Below, one piece after another: positions 48,235 to 59,269 of a stretch of DNA of 64,000 nucleotides (position 1 is the stretch's first letter; each line of letters starts with the position of its first letter). The notes below the pieces were generated by a model, which saw only the letters and a program-made list of their open reading frames with translations, was not told the origin of the DNA and searched no databases. The position numbers and the translations under genes are program-made. The stretch comes from Limnoperna fortunei (taxonomy: Eukaryota > Mollusca > Bivalvia > Mytilida > Modiolidae), in assembly GCA_944474755.1 (NCBI GenBank), contig OX104112.1, forward strand, positions 50,108,774-50,172,773. Reading direction: 5' to 3'.

Positions 48235-48882
48235 AAACCAAATTGCCAAAAATAGATTAGGTAAACCCCGCACTCCCCAATTCCAATCCCCCTCATATCC
48301 TTTTTTACCACAAACATATTATTTAACTGCAAATAATAAAAATAAACTTATCGAGATATCGTTATCGTATCTCTCAAATTCAATAAATCATTATATATGT
48401 ATATATATCAGAAATGTATATTTACATATATAATCCATGTGTACAAATTTTGGCAATAATAATGTTCGTATCAATTACGGGTTTATTTCCGCATGTATAG
48501 TAAATTTATATGTAATTATGTATTAATGTACATGTGACTAACTTTTAATATTATCTTACCCAAGTTACACCCTGCTTACTTAGGCACTAATATTACAGGG
48601 CACTTTGCTAATGATAGCTGTAATTAGTGAAGTAATTGTTAACAGCTAGTGATATAATAAATTGTTCAAGTTTGAAAATAAGACATACAAAAAAGTTTCT
48701 GATCTCACCTCTCTATTGTCAATTTGAAAGCGGTTTCTTCCGCATTTCATACAAAATGATGTAAAATTAAAGAAACACAATATGTTAGGATTAAATATAA
48801 GGAAATGCAAACAGGTTAAAAAAAATATAGATTTGTACAAATGAGCTCATCGTAACGTTAAAAATCGTCTATGTATATTTTG
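48235..48882. other. Gene-free stretch
   Basis: AT-rich with a TATATATGTATATATAT-type stretch near 48392-48430. This could include the 3' flank of the LINE remnant. Confidence 0.45.
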
Positions 48883-49028
48883 CTGCGGTTGGAAAACTGG
48901 AAATTCTTGTCAATTATGTTTGGTTTCGAGTACACCCTGTCCGCATTGACACTCAAAACCGCAGTGTAGAAAGACCACGTGATCAATAGAAGAACACTAT
49001 CTTAACAACTCGGAAAACAGAACCCCTT
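48883..49028 (-). mobile_element. SINE family A, minus strand, head and part of body
   Basis: On the minus strand: GAGTTGTTAAGATAGTGTTC, GATCACGTGGTCTTTCTACA, GCGGTTTTGAGTGTCAATGC, ACTCGAAACCAAACATAATT, GACAAGAATTTCCAGTTTTC. The 3' half is missing. Confidence 0.8.
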
Positions 49029-49442
49029 CTTAAGGTTATGTCAAATGTATACTATTAGTAACCAAAAATGGTGCCAATTAATTCTAAGAGAGATTCACGT
49101 GGAATAGCAACACAAAATATATTTAACGTTATCTGTTTTATGTACTTTTATTATCAGGTGTAAAAAAAAAATTTCAAAATTGCAACAAATGTGCAGAACT
49201 ATAGTATATAAAAGTACATTTAGAATGAAATTAAAAAACACCCCCAAGTGATAACCCCGAACCAATTAAAAACATGTGTCTACATAAGTGTTCTCTAAAC
49301 ATTTAATCTGTGCCTGTTTCCAAAAGAACCCCAATTAGTCGAGTTACTAATCGTCGATTTTTCATCATGATCAACTGTACAAACCTTGCAATCGAAGGGA
49401 AATGGCTACATGAGAACACTGTGTAGTACTCAGTATTTGATA
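49029..49442. other. Gene-free stretch
   Basis: Nothing recognised. Confidence 0.4.
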
Positions 49443-49563
49443 AATGGATTTATCGGTATATCAACAAGACCAACTCACTCACAAACATATCATAAAAGTC
49501 CGAAGGACTTTTATGATATGTTTGTGAGTGAGTTGGTCTTGTTGATATACCGATAAATCCATT
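49443..49563. repeat. Perfect palindrome with 59-bp arms and 3-nt loop
   Basis: Positions 49443-49501 and 49505-49563 are exact inverse complements around GAA. I compared the two arms base by base and found no mismatch. The arm contains GTGAGTGAGTTGGTCTTGTT and ATACCGATAAATCCATT, partly found again at 15455-15490. It is either a very recent fold-back element, a duplicated inverted end, or a sequencing/assembly fold-back. Confidence 0.95.
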
Positions 49564-50134
49564 GAAAACGGTGTTTAATCCTTATAATTCTTTAAAATTG
49601 CATTAAGAAATTAATTTATCTTACTTGTTTCTCAACTTCATATTTCTTGTGTATTTGGTAGCGGGATTGACTGAACGTATGAATATTTTGTTTATTTTTA
49701 AACGTACGATTATTTCCATAAACCATTTTCTGATTTTAATAAACACAATTTTTAGTTTTACGTCAATCTATAACCTTTTTATCTGTATCGAACACAAGGA
49801 AAGTTTTAAATTTAACAAATCAATGATAATTCATCAAACAAATAATTTGTAAGTTGATCGCTACTTTCGATATTGAAAGCCGCCATCTTTGTTTACTTTG
49901 GTTACGCTAAAAATAGTTCGGTCAACGTCGTTTATCCTAAAATAAATGGAGTCAACTTCATTTATCAAAAAATATATTTCGTTAAAAACATCAACCGGAA
50001 GTAATCTAGACCAATCAAATAAACGTATTTCTAAATATGCAAATGATATTATAATAATAACTTGAATCAAATTGTGTTTCAATACAACACTGCACAAATA
50101 TCCCATCAAATTTATAAGTAGTATTATTTCTATG
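49564..50134. other. Gene-free stretch
   Basis: Around 49915-49990 the partial repeats GTCAACGTCGTTTATCCTAA and GTCAACTTCATTTATCAAAA follow each other at ~36-bp spacing. No gene seen. Confidence 0.45.
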
Positions 50135-50200
<66 letters not shown>

Positions 50201-50201
50201 C
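50135..50201 (+). repeat. (TTGA)n microsatellite
   Basis: About 16 near-perfect units. The minus-strand frame with Ser-Ile-Asn-Gln repeats is an artefact of this run. Confidence 0.97.
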
Positions 50202-50394
50202 TCCTGAACGTCAAGAAATTTGTTTTCATAATTTAGGTTGAGAACAAGTACACATACAATAAATCAATTAGAAAAGAGATAGACCAACGGTAATTTTTTG
50301 TTATGGCACTCCAAAAATATGAATTATTTTGAAGGGACGAAAAATGTGTAACCCTTTCCTGCGACAACAGTAAGTCTTCAGAATCTCTTTTTTT

Positions 50395-50565
50395 TTTTAA
50401 TTTACAAAAGGAATATGTATCGTGCATGAGCAGGGAACACCTCACCTATTACGATCAGTCTTTCCATATTATGACCTGACAAACCCCGACGAGTAGGCCT
50501 TTTCTATTCTCATTTAGGGACGCTAGGCAGGTCTGTTGGTAGAGCACTGGAAACCCCAAAAGTAT
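50395..50565 (-). mobile_element. SINE-like family B, minus strand, partial
   Basis: Compared with the + strand of 25440-25620: CGTGCATGA(G/A)CA, CACTATTA-like spacing, a GACCTGACAAACCCCGACGA segment, GGGACGCTAGGCAGGTCTGT and AGAGCACTGG. Only the 5' half of the element is visible. Confidence 0.6.
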
Positions 50566-52792
50566 GGTTCTGAAATAGTAGCAGATAAATGATTATTTTT
50601 TAAGAATCGGAAGATTTCGATCATTATATTTTAAAAGGGGTGGAAATATTCTTTTTAATTTTTAACTTATTTCGTTTTGGACGTGATAATTACTATGTTC
50701 AGTTCTTGCAAACTATTTAGAACTATTGACATGTGTTTTATCGCAAGGCCTATTTTTGTTTTATTATTACTTACATACTAAAATGTCAACAAAGCCACAA
50801 GAAAATTGATGGACAAAAAAATATAAAAATAAAAAGTAAAATTTTCCTCTACAAAAAGGAAAAAGGAAAATTTTTAATGTTAAACTTACAGACTAATCAA
50901 ACAATATAATATGATTAAAATAGGGCCTTCTAATTCAGTGTATGATGATGGTTAGGAAGTTATAAATATTTAAATAATTAATTTATTTATTAATTTATTT
51001 ATTGTTTTTGGTTTCTTTTTTTGTCCGTGTTTCTTTTTGAATACATTGTTAATAATTGCCAGAATAGTTTGGTATATATATAACAACTGGAACAATCAAA
51101 AACATGTCCTATCAGTTATTCATCTATGACCTATCATTGCACTAGAACAAAAGATCAGTTATAAATCAAACTTTTGCTCAATTTCTGTCCATTTGCTGAT
51201 CAAAAATCCTCTTAAGGTTTACAAAATTTTCTCTATTTATGGTTTATAATCCTTTAAGATGCCATATTATAGCTACACAGGAAGAAGTCATTGACCGAAA
51301 ACGGTAGCATTTGCAATTAATAAGTTAATGTATCGTTTAAGCTGTACAAAATATACAGCAAAATGTCTCAAAACTGCTTGTCTTAAAAGACCCGATTAAT
51401 TAGATACATAAAATAATCAATTCTTTGAAAACTAAAATATCTTTGATTGAAAACAATAGTTTATATGCAATATACAATATTCTTATTTTCGTTATTTGAA
51501 TCATCATCGAAAAGGGTTGTGATAAGTCAGCTATACTTCACGGAATATAATCTGAATTGCGTGTGATTGCTAATTGCAATGCTAAATGAAAAAACGATAA
51601 GTCGAAAGCAAGGAAAAATATTCACAACGCGTAATACAATTGAACAAACATCAACAAACTGTATTCCTGGCTACTGTTTCCCTTTGCCATTCTCGTCAAA
51701 ATGGATATCTTATTGCAGCCTCATGTCAACATTTGGCTTGTAAGGAGCGTGTTACTTTAAAAACATCGCTCACTTTAATCATTTTCCCGGGAAATTCCCA
51801 AAGAAAGGGAATTAGCAATTTGCCATCTCTGACAACATGTTTAACTCTGTAGGTCTATTCCTTGCAACCTACCAAGTATGATCTTTGTAAATTAAAAAGC
51901 ATATCTAGAACATATGGAGATACATTTAAATTTGAAAATACACTTTTCTTACAGTCGATTATTTGGTATCGACTATAATGTTTCGTAAGCGGGAATTGTT
52001 TTATCAGGACATGTCAATAGTTATCAACATAGGAAAGATTAAGGTGTGCGCTGAAGTCTAGCTGTATCCTCTGCAACTTTACAGCCATGGATGTAGACCT
52101 CTAAGACAGCATAAAAACTGTGACGTATGCTCTTTTTGGTTCACTTCCGTCCACTCATAAAGAGAATGCGACTTTGGTATCAGAAGATATTCGTTTGAAG
52201 CATAAATATATTTGCATACTTGTATTGTGCAGTAAATAGTATTAAAATAAAATATATCAATTTATCTGCATCGAAACATACCATATCCTGTCGATAATTT
52301 AGCTGTCATATTCATTTTAAAGGTGTACTCACAGTAAAGATCAAAAAGACAAAACGACATTATTGATTCTTGTACCATGCAAAAGGTACGTATGCATCAC
52401 CACGGAATAATCCGATTAATCTTCGAAATAATATTCATATTTAACCTGTGAGATGTTTGATGTATATCGACGTATTAAAAGTTTCAAAGCTTGCACTAAT
52501 AATAGTTAATTTAGTAAAACCGTAATAACGAAAATATCTGTTAAAATACATTATTTAAATAATTACTCATTCATTATACCTTATTTCTATTTAATAAAAT
52601 TCCCCCCCCCCAAATCCTAAGATTTTGGTTGAATATTGTTACATCAAGTGCAACCGCGGATGAGTCTTTATACTTCAACTAGAATAAACTATGTCATTTT
52701 TACCCACAGGGATCGATCTCGGATGAGAATGTGAAAATCCTTACCTTAGGTAGAACATCTGGCAATCCTTGCGATGCTTAATTGGTTTGTTT
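50566..52792. other. Gene-free stretch
   Basis: A C9 run occurs near 52602. A 70-codon frame at 51640-51852 (+) has no recognised domain. No other feature supported. Confidence 0.5.
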
Positions 52793-52997
52793 TGTTTGAA
52801 TGTGTATGATGCCTATTTAAGCTATATTTAATCCCATTGTGGAGTGCAGTTTTTAGTGGGAGAGAAAGCCGGAGTATCCGGAAAACCCAGACTTTGAGCA
52901 TACCTTGCCTGCATTCAAACATGAACCCGCATCCTTAGTGTTGACAAGCGCATGATCAATATTAGATTGGTTACTACAAAGACCATTCGGCCCAGCC
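52793..52997 (-). mobile_element. SINE family A, minus strand, decayed
   Basis: On the minus strand: GCCGAATGGTCTTTGTAG, TGATCATGCGCTTGTCAACA, GCGGGTTCATGTTTGAATGC, AAAGTCTGGGTTTTCCGG, ATACTCCGGCTTTCTCTCCC and a short 3' end. Confidence 0.82.
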
Positions 52998-53810
52998 CAA
53001 GTGAAAATGAGTACATCATATACCCAGAATGAATAATTAAAATTAAAATATGACAGAATCCTGTGTTTGTCTGTTCAATCGAGTCCTGTAGGTCACTATT
53101 TTCTAGTCGCCATTTTCATGATGAAAAATTGTGTATTACGAAATCAGTTTTTGCAATGCCCGGTGAACAAAATACACTTTTTACATAACATTTATTAAAT
53201 ATTTTAGCATAATGTGCCCATAATATGTCTTTTTATTGCATTTTATTTCATTAAGAACTTCAACCGGTAACATTCCGACATCGTGAAACCTCAAGTTGGT
53301 ATATCTGTTATATGTCATTCGACGTTATAAGGAAGTCATATTAGCAATATTATTATCAAACATTAGTTTGGACGAAAACTGGACTTCTGACGAATGAGTA
53401 TGGTGGATTGATGAAGTATTCATATATAATGTATTAATGGTATGCCAATCAAGATGAATTGGTGTATCGCTAATGTAATTTCTTAAATACACTTATTCAA
53501 ATCTTGCAAACAGTTATATATTTTTTTAACAATCTTTATAATATAGATGTACAATATTTCTGATTTTTTTTTCATTTTTTGATAATGAATGTGTTTCACA
53601 TGTACATTTTAAGTTTAAGTTAAGTCTTTGAACTGTTTTCAGTATTATTTTTCAAGTATACCATGAGATTCTTCAATCGAGTAGTATAATGATGATTAAT
53701 AAAATGGGTATCATCGGGATGATTAATTGCTAATTGATTACTTCAATAGTTGTTCTGTTCTGCCTTTTATTATTCTTTTTATCCTCATGAAAGGAGGTTA
53801 CAAAAAACAT
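52998..53810. other. Gene-free stretch
   Basis: Nothing recognised. Confidence 0.45.
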
Positions 53811-54080
53811 AGCGTCCTCGGTGGCCAAGTGGTAAAGGTAGTTCGTTTACTATTAATCACGTGGTCTGCCAACACTGAGATTGCGGGTTCGATTCTCACT
53901 GCAGGAAGGGTGAACTCGACTCCAATCTTAATTGACAAGGATTACCAATTTTCTTACCGAAGGTCCGGGGTTTTCTCCAAGTACTCAGGCTTCCTCCCCA
54001 AATAAAAACTAGACGACATGATCTAGCTAAAAAATTGCAGAAAGTGGCTTTCAACATCATCAAACAAACAAACAAACAGA
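53811..54080 (+). mobile_element. SINE family A, best-preserved full-length copy
   Basis: The tRNA-like head has A-box TGGCCAAGTGGTAAAGG (from 53821) and B-box GCGGGTTCGATTCTCACTGC (from 53884), with GATTGCGGG between. The body follows: CGACTCCAATCTTAATTGAC, AAGGATTACCAATTTTCTTA, CCGGGGTTTTCTCC, GGCTTCCTCCCCAAATAAAA, and AGAAAGTGGCTTTCAACATC with (CAAA)n. The ~75-bp head fits pol III transcription. A relation to the V-type/RUDI SINEs of molluscs is possible but cannot be confirmed here. Confidence 0.93.
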
Positions 54081-56203
54081 CAGCATATTAAGTACGCACA
54101 CGAGATTTATCATTAGAAGTTCATTTAAAGCAACTAGCCATAGGCCATAAAACATTATATATAGTTGTCCCTAAAAAGCTGCATTTTTGAATCTACTCTT
54201 TAATGAAGTATGTAAGGTCATTATTTTACAGTGAGCGTGGTAGTCTCCTTTAGTATAACTTGAAATTCCCATTGTAAAAGAGCAACACCTTTTGACCAGA
54301 AAAAAGCGCTGAGTAGCTTAAAGGGGAGCCCTGGTAACCGTTCTAAGTATCAAGATTACTATGATAAATATGTATGCATTTGATTAAAATTAAAGAATAC
54401 CTAGTCTTGTATTTTAACTGAGCGTCATTATTATTTTTTGCAGAAAATAGTAGTAATTGTTAATAAGTTTAATCACTTACTTATTTTCATGGTTTAGGCT
54501 ATTTTTAAAACATTTTTAAATATAAAACGTCAAATATACGTAAATAAAATCACATTTTAATATCAAACGACAGTTTACGTTTGATATGTGTTATACACAA
54601 GATATAGCATGATATAGCATCATATAGACCTTTACTGGATTGTCAATGTGGGTGTTTAAACATAAGATCATTTCACATTTAAATAAGTGTTCGTTTTGCT
54701 TTTCACTCTAGATGTATATATGCTATTTCATTATTTCTTTGTAGTTTAGTTCTTTTTAACTAAAACGAATTTAGACATGCTCCTTCATCTATTAAATATA
54801 CAATTTTTAAAATTTACGTTAAGAAATATGGTAAATTCAATTATTTTTAATTTACGATAAAGGCATTAGAATACCTTTCCATAGTGTGCCCATTGCAATT
54901 AAGATAATTTCGGCGAAAATCTTCTGTGCTCAGTAGCCAAGTGATCTGAGTAGTTAATTTAAAAACTTATCAAACAAAATGTCAACAAAAAAACGATGCG
55001 GGTTCTCGAGCTTTATTTTGTTTGGAAAGGTACGCCCGTCTCTAACATTTACTGTCAAATATTCCTGCTTAAAATCAGAAGTATTCCGGCTTCCCAACCA
55101 TGAATTATTTAGCTAAATTTATTTAGATGTACATGTTGATGTATACTTAAATTATATGTAAATGTTTCAAAATTATCTCTTTCTTTATTATCCATTTTAA
55201 TGATGGCAATTACTTTTATGATATGTTGCAAAAATGATCAATTCTAATAACACAGAAAGTTGTAGAGTCAAATAGTGAGACAAAGCAGATATTTTTTAAA
55301 AATTTATCTGTTAAACCAAATTTGAATTCAATTTGTTTGAAAAAATATATAAATTAAGGCGTACAAGTGTTCTTATATGTTTCATTATCATATTTAGTAT
55401 ATAATATATAGTATATTATTGTTCTTAAATGGTTTACTGAAAATATAGTACAAACTTTTCAAAAGATTGCATGTGTTACAGAAGAACCTGTCTTTTACGA
55501 AAATCAAATTTAACTCTCACTGTGATGAATCTATAACGGATATAGTGTTGATTGTCTTATGAAAGTATTTTTGTTTGTGCTTAAAAGTTCATAATATTAT
55601 GACACTTCAAGACTGTACTAAATACATTTGAAAAACAGACCTCATTCATGACTATCTGTTGTTCGGACAGTTAGTATCCACAATCAACGCTGACAGATAT
55701 CCGTTATTCATTTTTGTTTTCTAAACTGATTGGTGATTTAATTGATTAATTTAACTGTGAGGTTTGCGACTTTTCAACACATTGGCAATCTAACAATACG
55801 CTAAAGTTTGATATAAATTAACTTATGTAATTTTGTAAGTTATTTAATCAAATGTAAATAAAATAGCATCAAGGCTGTTACTAAATATGTTTTTCAAACA
55901 AAACATCCGCCATGCTTTTATAACGCTATAAAAAAATCTACTCGTATTGAATACGCACTACATAATATAAAATAATACGTTATAAAATCACTGCAATATT
56001 TTATCAATTTTCAAAAGCAATTTTTTTAAATACGCCAACTCTTCGTATAATAAGTTACTGACTTCTTTATTCGTATTGATCGCTGATATTTAAGTCTTAC
56101 AATCATAGCACCGTATATGGATAAATCAGCCAGCGGCATACGTCATCTTTTATCCAATAGAATGTCAACATCGACTTTAAAGACGGCAGTAGAGAAATAT
56201 AAC
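54081..56203. other. Upstream region of GTPase gene 2, with one decayed SINE
   Basis: At about 54926-55110 there are weak matches to SINE family A (CAGTAGCCAAGTGATCTGAG, GATGCGGGTTCTCGAGC, TATTCCGGCTTCCC). A short inverted repeat ATATCAAACG...CGTTTGATAT lies at about 54560-54588. No gene seen. Confidence 0.5.
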
Positions 56204-56234
56204 CACGTGCTCTGCCCAGAATTAGTATAAAAAG
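56204..56234 (+). promoter_or_regulatory. Putative core promoter of GTPase gene 2: CACGTG E-box plus TATA box
   Basis: CACGTGC (56204-56210) lies 13 bp before AGTATAAAAAG (56224-56234). Transcription would begin near 56255-56265, giving a ~60-70 nt leader with no upstream ATG that I see between 56255 and 56324. The arrangement parallels gene 1. Confidence 0.5.
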
Positions 56235-56324
56235 CCTGCTATCGATAAACTTTGTATTCATTTTATTTGAATATCAGTTGTAAGAATAAAATTTGAATTT
56301 ATAATTGTCGATTTAAAAAAAATT

Positions 56325-58274
56325 ATGACAAAACATAAGAACATCAATATGATTGATGGTAATAATATAAACAATGAAAAAACAAAAATTGTTTTTCCGG
56401 AACTTCTTGTTACTGGACTTGTACCTGAATCTCGTTGGGAGCCAAACTGCAGGTCGTGCTCCTTCAGGCAAAAAAGACAACACAGTGAATCGTCAATATT
56501 TACAAATGTAATTCGAACGGACAGTTTTCCTAGACCAATTAATAATTTATCGCATTCATCTTTTGACTTGGGCTGTGGACAGTTTAAGAAAGTTCGTTCA
56601 TTTAAAATGACAACAGATGTGATTACAAATAAAAATGACCTCTTTCGTCGCCGTAAGAGCAGTGGATCATCTGTGTCGACTTTATACAGATCCAGGTTAA
56701 CTAGCGATACATCTGAAGATAGTGCTATAAATTGGAGTTGCTCATCTACATGCTCAACAGGCTACTACAGGGTGTCAATATTGGGTGCAAGTGGAGTTGG
56801 AAAAACTTCACTAAAGACTCGTTTTATGAGTTCAGAATACATGTCGTCATTGGAATTCGGACTAGGTAAGTTTAAAATAATGTGTTGAGTATATGTTGCA
56901 TGCAATTTGCATGATTTGTAATCATAGTAAACAGTTATTGCTTAAACCTTTTTTACCTTGCAGTGACCATAACGTTTGATTTTCATCAACTTTCCGTTTC
57001 CTTTACAGATGACTATGATGACAGAACTTTATCAGTTGTGATAGATAATGAAGAGTCAACACTCGAATTTGATGAGTATTCAGAAAATGAGGTAAATACA
57101 GCCTTTTTACAACCTGAAACATTCATTCTGAAAACAAATCATAATACTTCAACTGTCTTTTTAACATACTGATATTCCAGAGTAATTATTTATACATTGA
57201 ATTTGCATTACTTCTCAAAAGTAAACAGTTTTAGTTTGTTTAAAATTGTCAAGGATTTTATATGCAATTAAATTTTTCACGTAATAAGCAATGTGTCATG
57301 TAATTTTATGTAGTAAACCGTTATTTACTTTTTATTAAAGTAACTTTTTTTTCGTTTTTATGACAGATCAACATAGAGTGCCAGCCAGCTGACGCTTATA
57401 TCGTCATTTTTTCCGTCCACGAGTACTCTTCCTTTGACGTGGCTTCACTGTACCTTCAATATCTACGGAACAAACTTTACAATGACAGACCAATCATACT
57501 GGTTGCAAATAAAGTAGACTTGGTTAGAAAACGACAGATTTCTGCGGATGGTAAGTTTTAACATTTATGTTTTAATCTTGATTTGAAAAATAATATTAAG
57601 TCTTGGTTTGAGTATAGATTTTTTAGAGAAAGAAAAATAACAGGTCTACAGAAAATGGGAAAAGTTTTAGGTTACCTTTTAGTAAAGTTTTGTTTTTCAT
57701 TTCATTTGAAAGTGTTCAGTAAAAAGGGTGTTCCACAATAAAATGTGATAACAATATTAACACCTGACAATAGATAATATGTACTTATGACGATATATGT
57801 ACATATGGACCTGCGATGTGTGATCCATAACAATAATAAAATATGTATATCGTGTGTGTGTGTGTGTATAACTAATTGCATCATGTAAATGATGGCAGAC
57901 ACGTTGGAGGAAGTATGTCGAACATTAATTTGATTTTTTTTTTCATTTTTATGTCTTTATGTATGACAGAATAATATTAGAATATAATTTATAAAATCTT
58001 TTTTACAGCTGCAAGACAAGTGGCCAAAGAATTCGATTGTAAATACGTCGAAACATCGGCTGTGTTAAATCATAATGTCGATGAACTTTTAGTTGGAATA
58101 CTGAAGCAAATAAAACTCAAACTCAACCCGGAAGCCATCGAAAAAGCGGCATTAATGTCACAAGACAAATTAGAAAAACAGTCAACATGCAAAGGACCAA
58201 AGAGACTTTTAAGTAAGCTATTCAGAAGGAACTCTAAACCAATATCACAGTGCGACAATTTGTTTGATTTATAA
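56325..58274 (+). CDS. RGK-type (Rad/Gem/Rem-like) small GTPase, paralogue 2; 4 coding exons
   Basis: Exons are 56325-56865, 57009-57091, 57367-57550 and 58009-58274 (1074 nt, 357 aa), phases 1, 0, 1 as in gene 1. Residues 1-146 form a Ser/Arg-rich extension with RSCSFRQK (43-50, matching RSGSFRDQ of gene 1 at almost the same place), VRSFK (90-94) and RRRKSS (108-113). The GTPase domain begins at Tyr147: P-loop GASGVGKTS (154-162), a degenerate G3 region FDEYSENEI in place of DTAG, NKVD (256-259) and ETSA (284-287). His291 lies where vertebrate Gem, as I recall, has a His used in CaV beta-subunit binding. The tail has KGPKRLLSKLFRRNSK and ends CDNLFDL: a Cys seven residues from the end, a hallmark of RGK proteins. 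No CAAX box. An alternative in-frame acceptor at 56963 would add 15 residues. Calcium-channel and cytoskeletal roles are inferred from the family. Confidence 0.92.
57551..58008 (+). other. Intron 3 of GTPase gene 2 (458 bp)
   Basis: Donor GATG|GTAAGT and acceptor CTTTTTTACAG|CTG. It contains a short (GT)n run near 57851-57867. The other two introns are 56866-57008 and 57092-57366. Confidence 0.88.
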
Positions 58275-58580
58275 CATTAGTGAAACATAAATAACAAATT
58301 TATACCGGAAGTGAACGTAAACGAGAAGAGAGACATGGTATAGTTTTGAATGAGATAGTTTGGTGTTTTTTGTGAACTGAATATCAAAAGAAGTAAAAAC
58401 ATACCGCCATCTATTTATATTCTACAATTGTGTTTGTATAAATATTTCATTCATTATTCTTTTCACCACATTGTTAAACATATTCAATTGTTTGGTGACG
58501 CAGGTTTTGATATTGTTACATATATGCAGTATTTTAAAGTAATGTGAAAAAGAATACGCTAGACTAGCGCAGTTTTACGC

Positions 58581-58586
58581 AATAAA
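58581..58586 (+). promoter_or_regulatory. Candidate poly(A) signal of GTPase gene 2
   Basis: AATAAA, 307 bp after the stop codon; the first canonical hexamer I see in the 3' flank. It would give a ~330-nt 3' UTR. Another AATAAA lies near 58632. Confidence 0.55.
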
Positions 58587-59269
58587 GACATAAATAAGTA
58601 TACACACTTTTCACAAAGATGCTGCACAAAGAAATAAATTCAACTTTGAAGATGTCATATACTTATATAATATTAAAATTCAAGTGCCTAAAATTTTCAG
58701 TAAGAACTTGTGTAAATGCTTATATGTTGTTAAATGTTTTCTTTTTACGTGAAAGGTTTTATTAAAATTTTTATTTCTTGGTTAAATGTTGCACGTTATT
58801 TCATTCATGAAATTAATACCTGCTGAACAAAGGAAAAACATAGCCATGCTCTGTTTTGCTGTTATTTTGTTAGCGTACTTTACCAGTATATAAGTTTATA
58901 GTATTGTAATATGAATTTATAAATTGTCTTAAAGTTTCGTTTTCAAATCACTTAGTTATAAGTTTCTATTTTGATTTCGACTGTTCGGCGTTTTAGCTGT
59001 TGTCCGTATATGTGTTTCATGGGTCTTTCTGACATATTTTATAATAATGACCAAATTATTGTTATACTGTTAATAATGATTATTGTTGACTTGTTACAAT
59101 ATAAATAAAAATATACAGTTGATCTTGGTGATTATACTTAATATAAACCTTAAAAAAATGTGCACAAAGTGTAACACGTACCACATTTTAAAGTTTGACA
59201 CTTAATAAAAAAGATGCAGAAAACAAAAAAAACACACTAAACCATTCATTGAAATATAAATATAACTTG
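58587..59269. other. 3' flank of GTPase gene 2
   Basis: AT-rich. No gene or clear repeat recognised. Confidence 0.45.

Noticed and set aside
53811..53900. tRNA-like sequence with A and B boxes
   Set aside because: It is the head of a SINE: it is followed by the family body and tail, and other copies carry the same head with substitutions. I do not call a tRNA gene here or at 2648 or 22224.
57092..57366. Hidden extra exon that would restore a longer switch II in gene 2
   Set aside because: The intron is only 275 bp and I see no frame in it resembling the missing RGK segment with usable splice sites.
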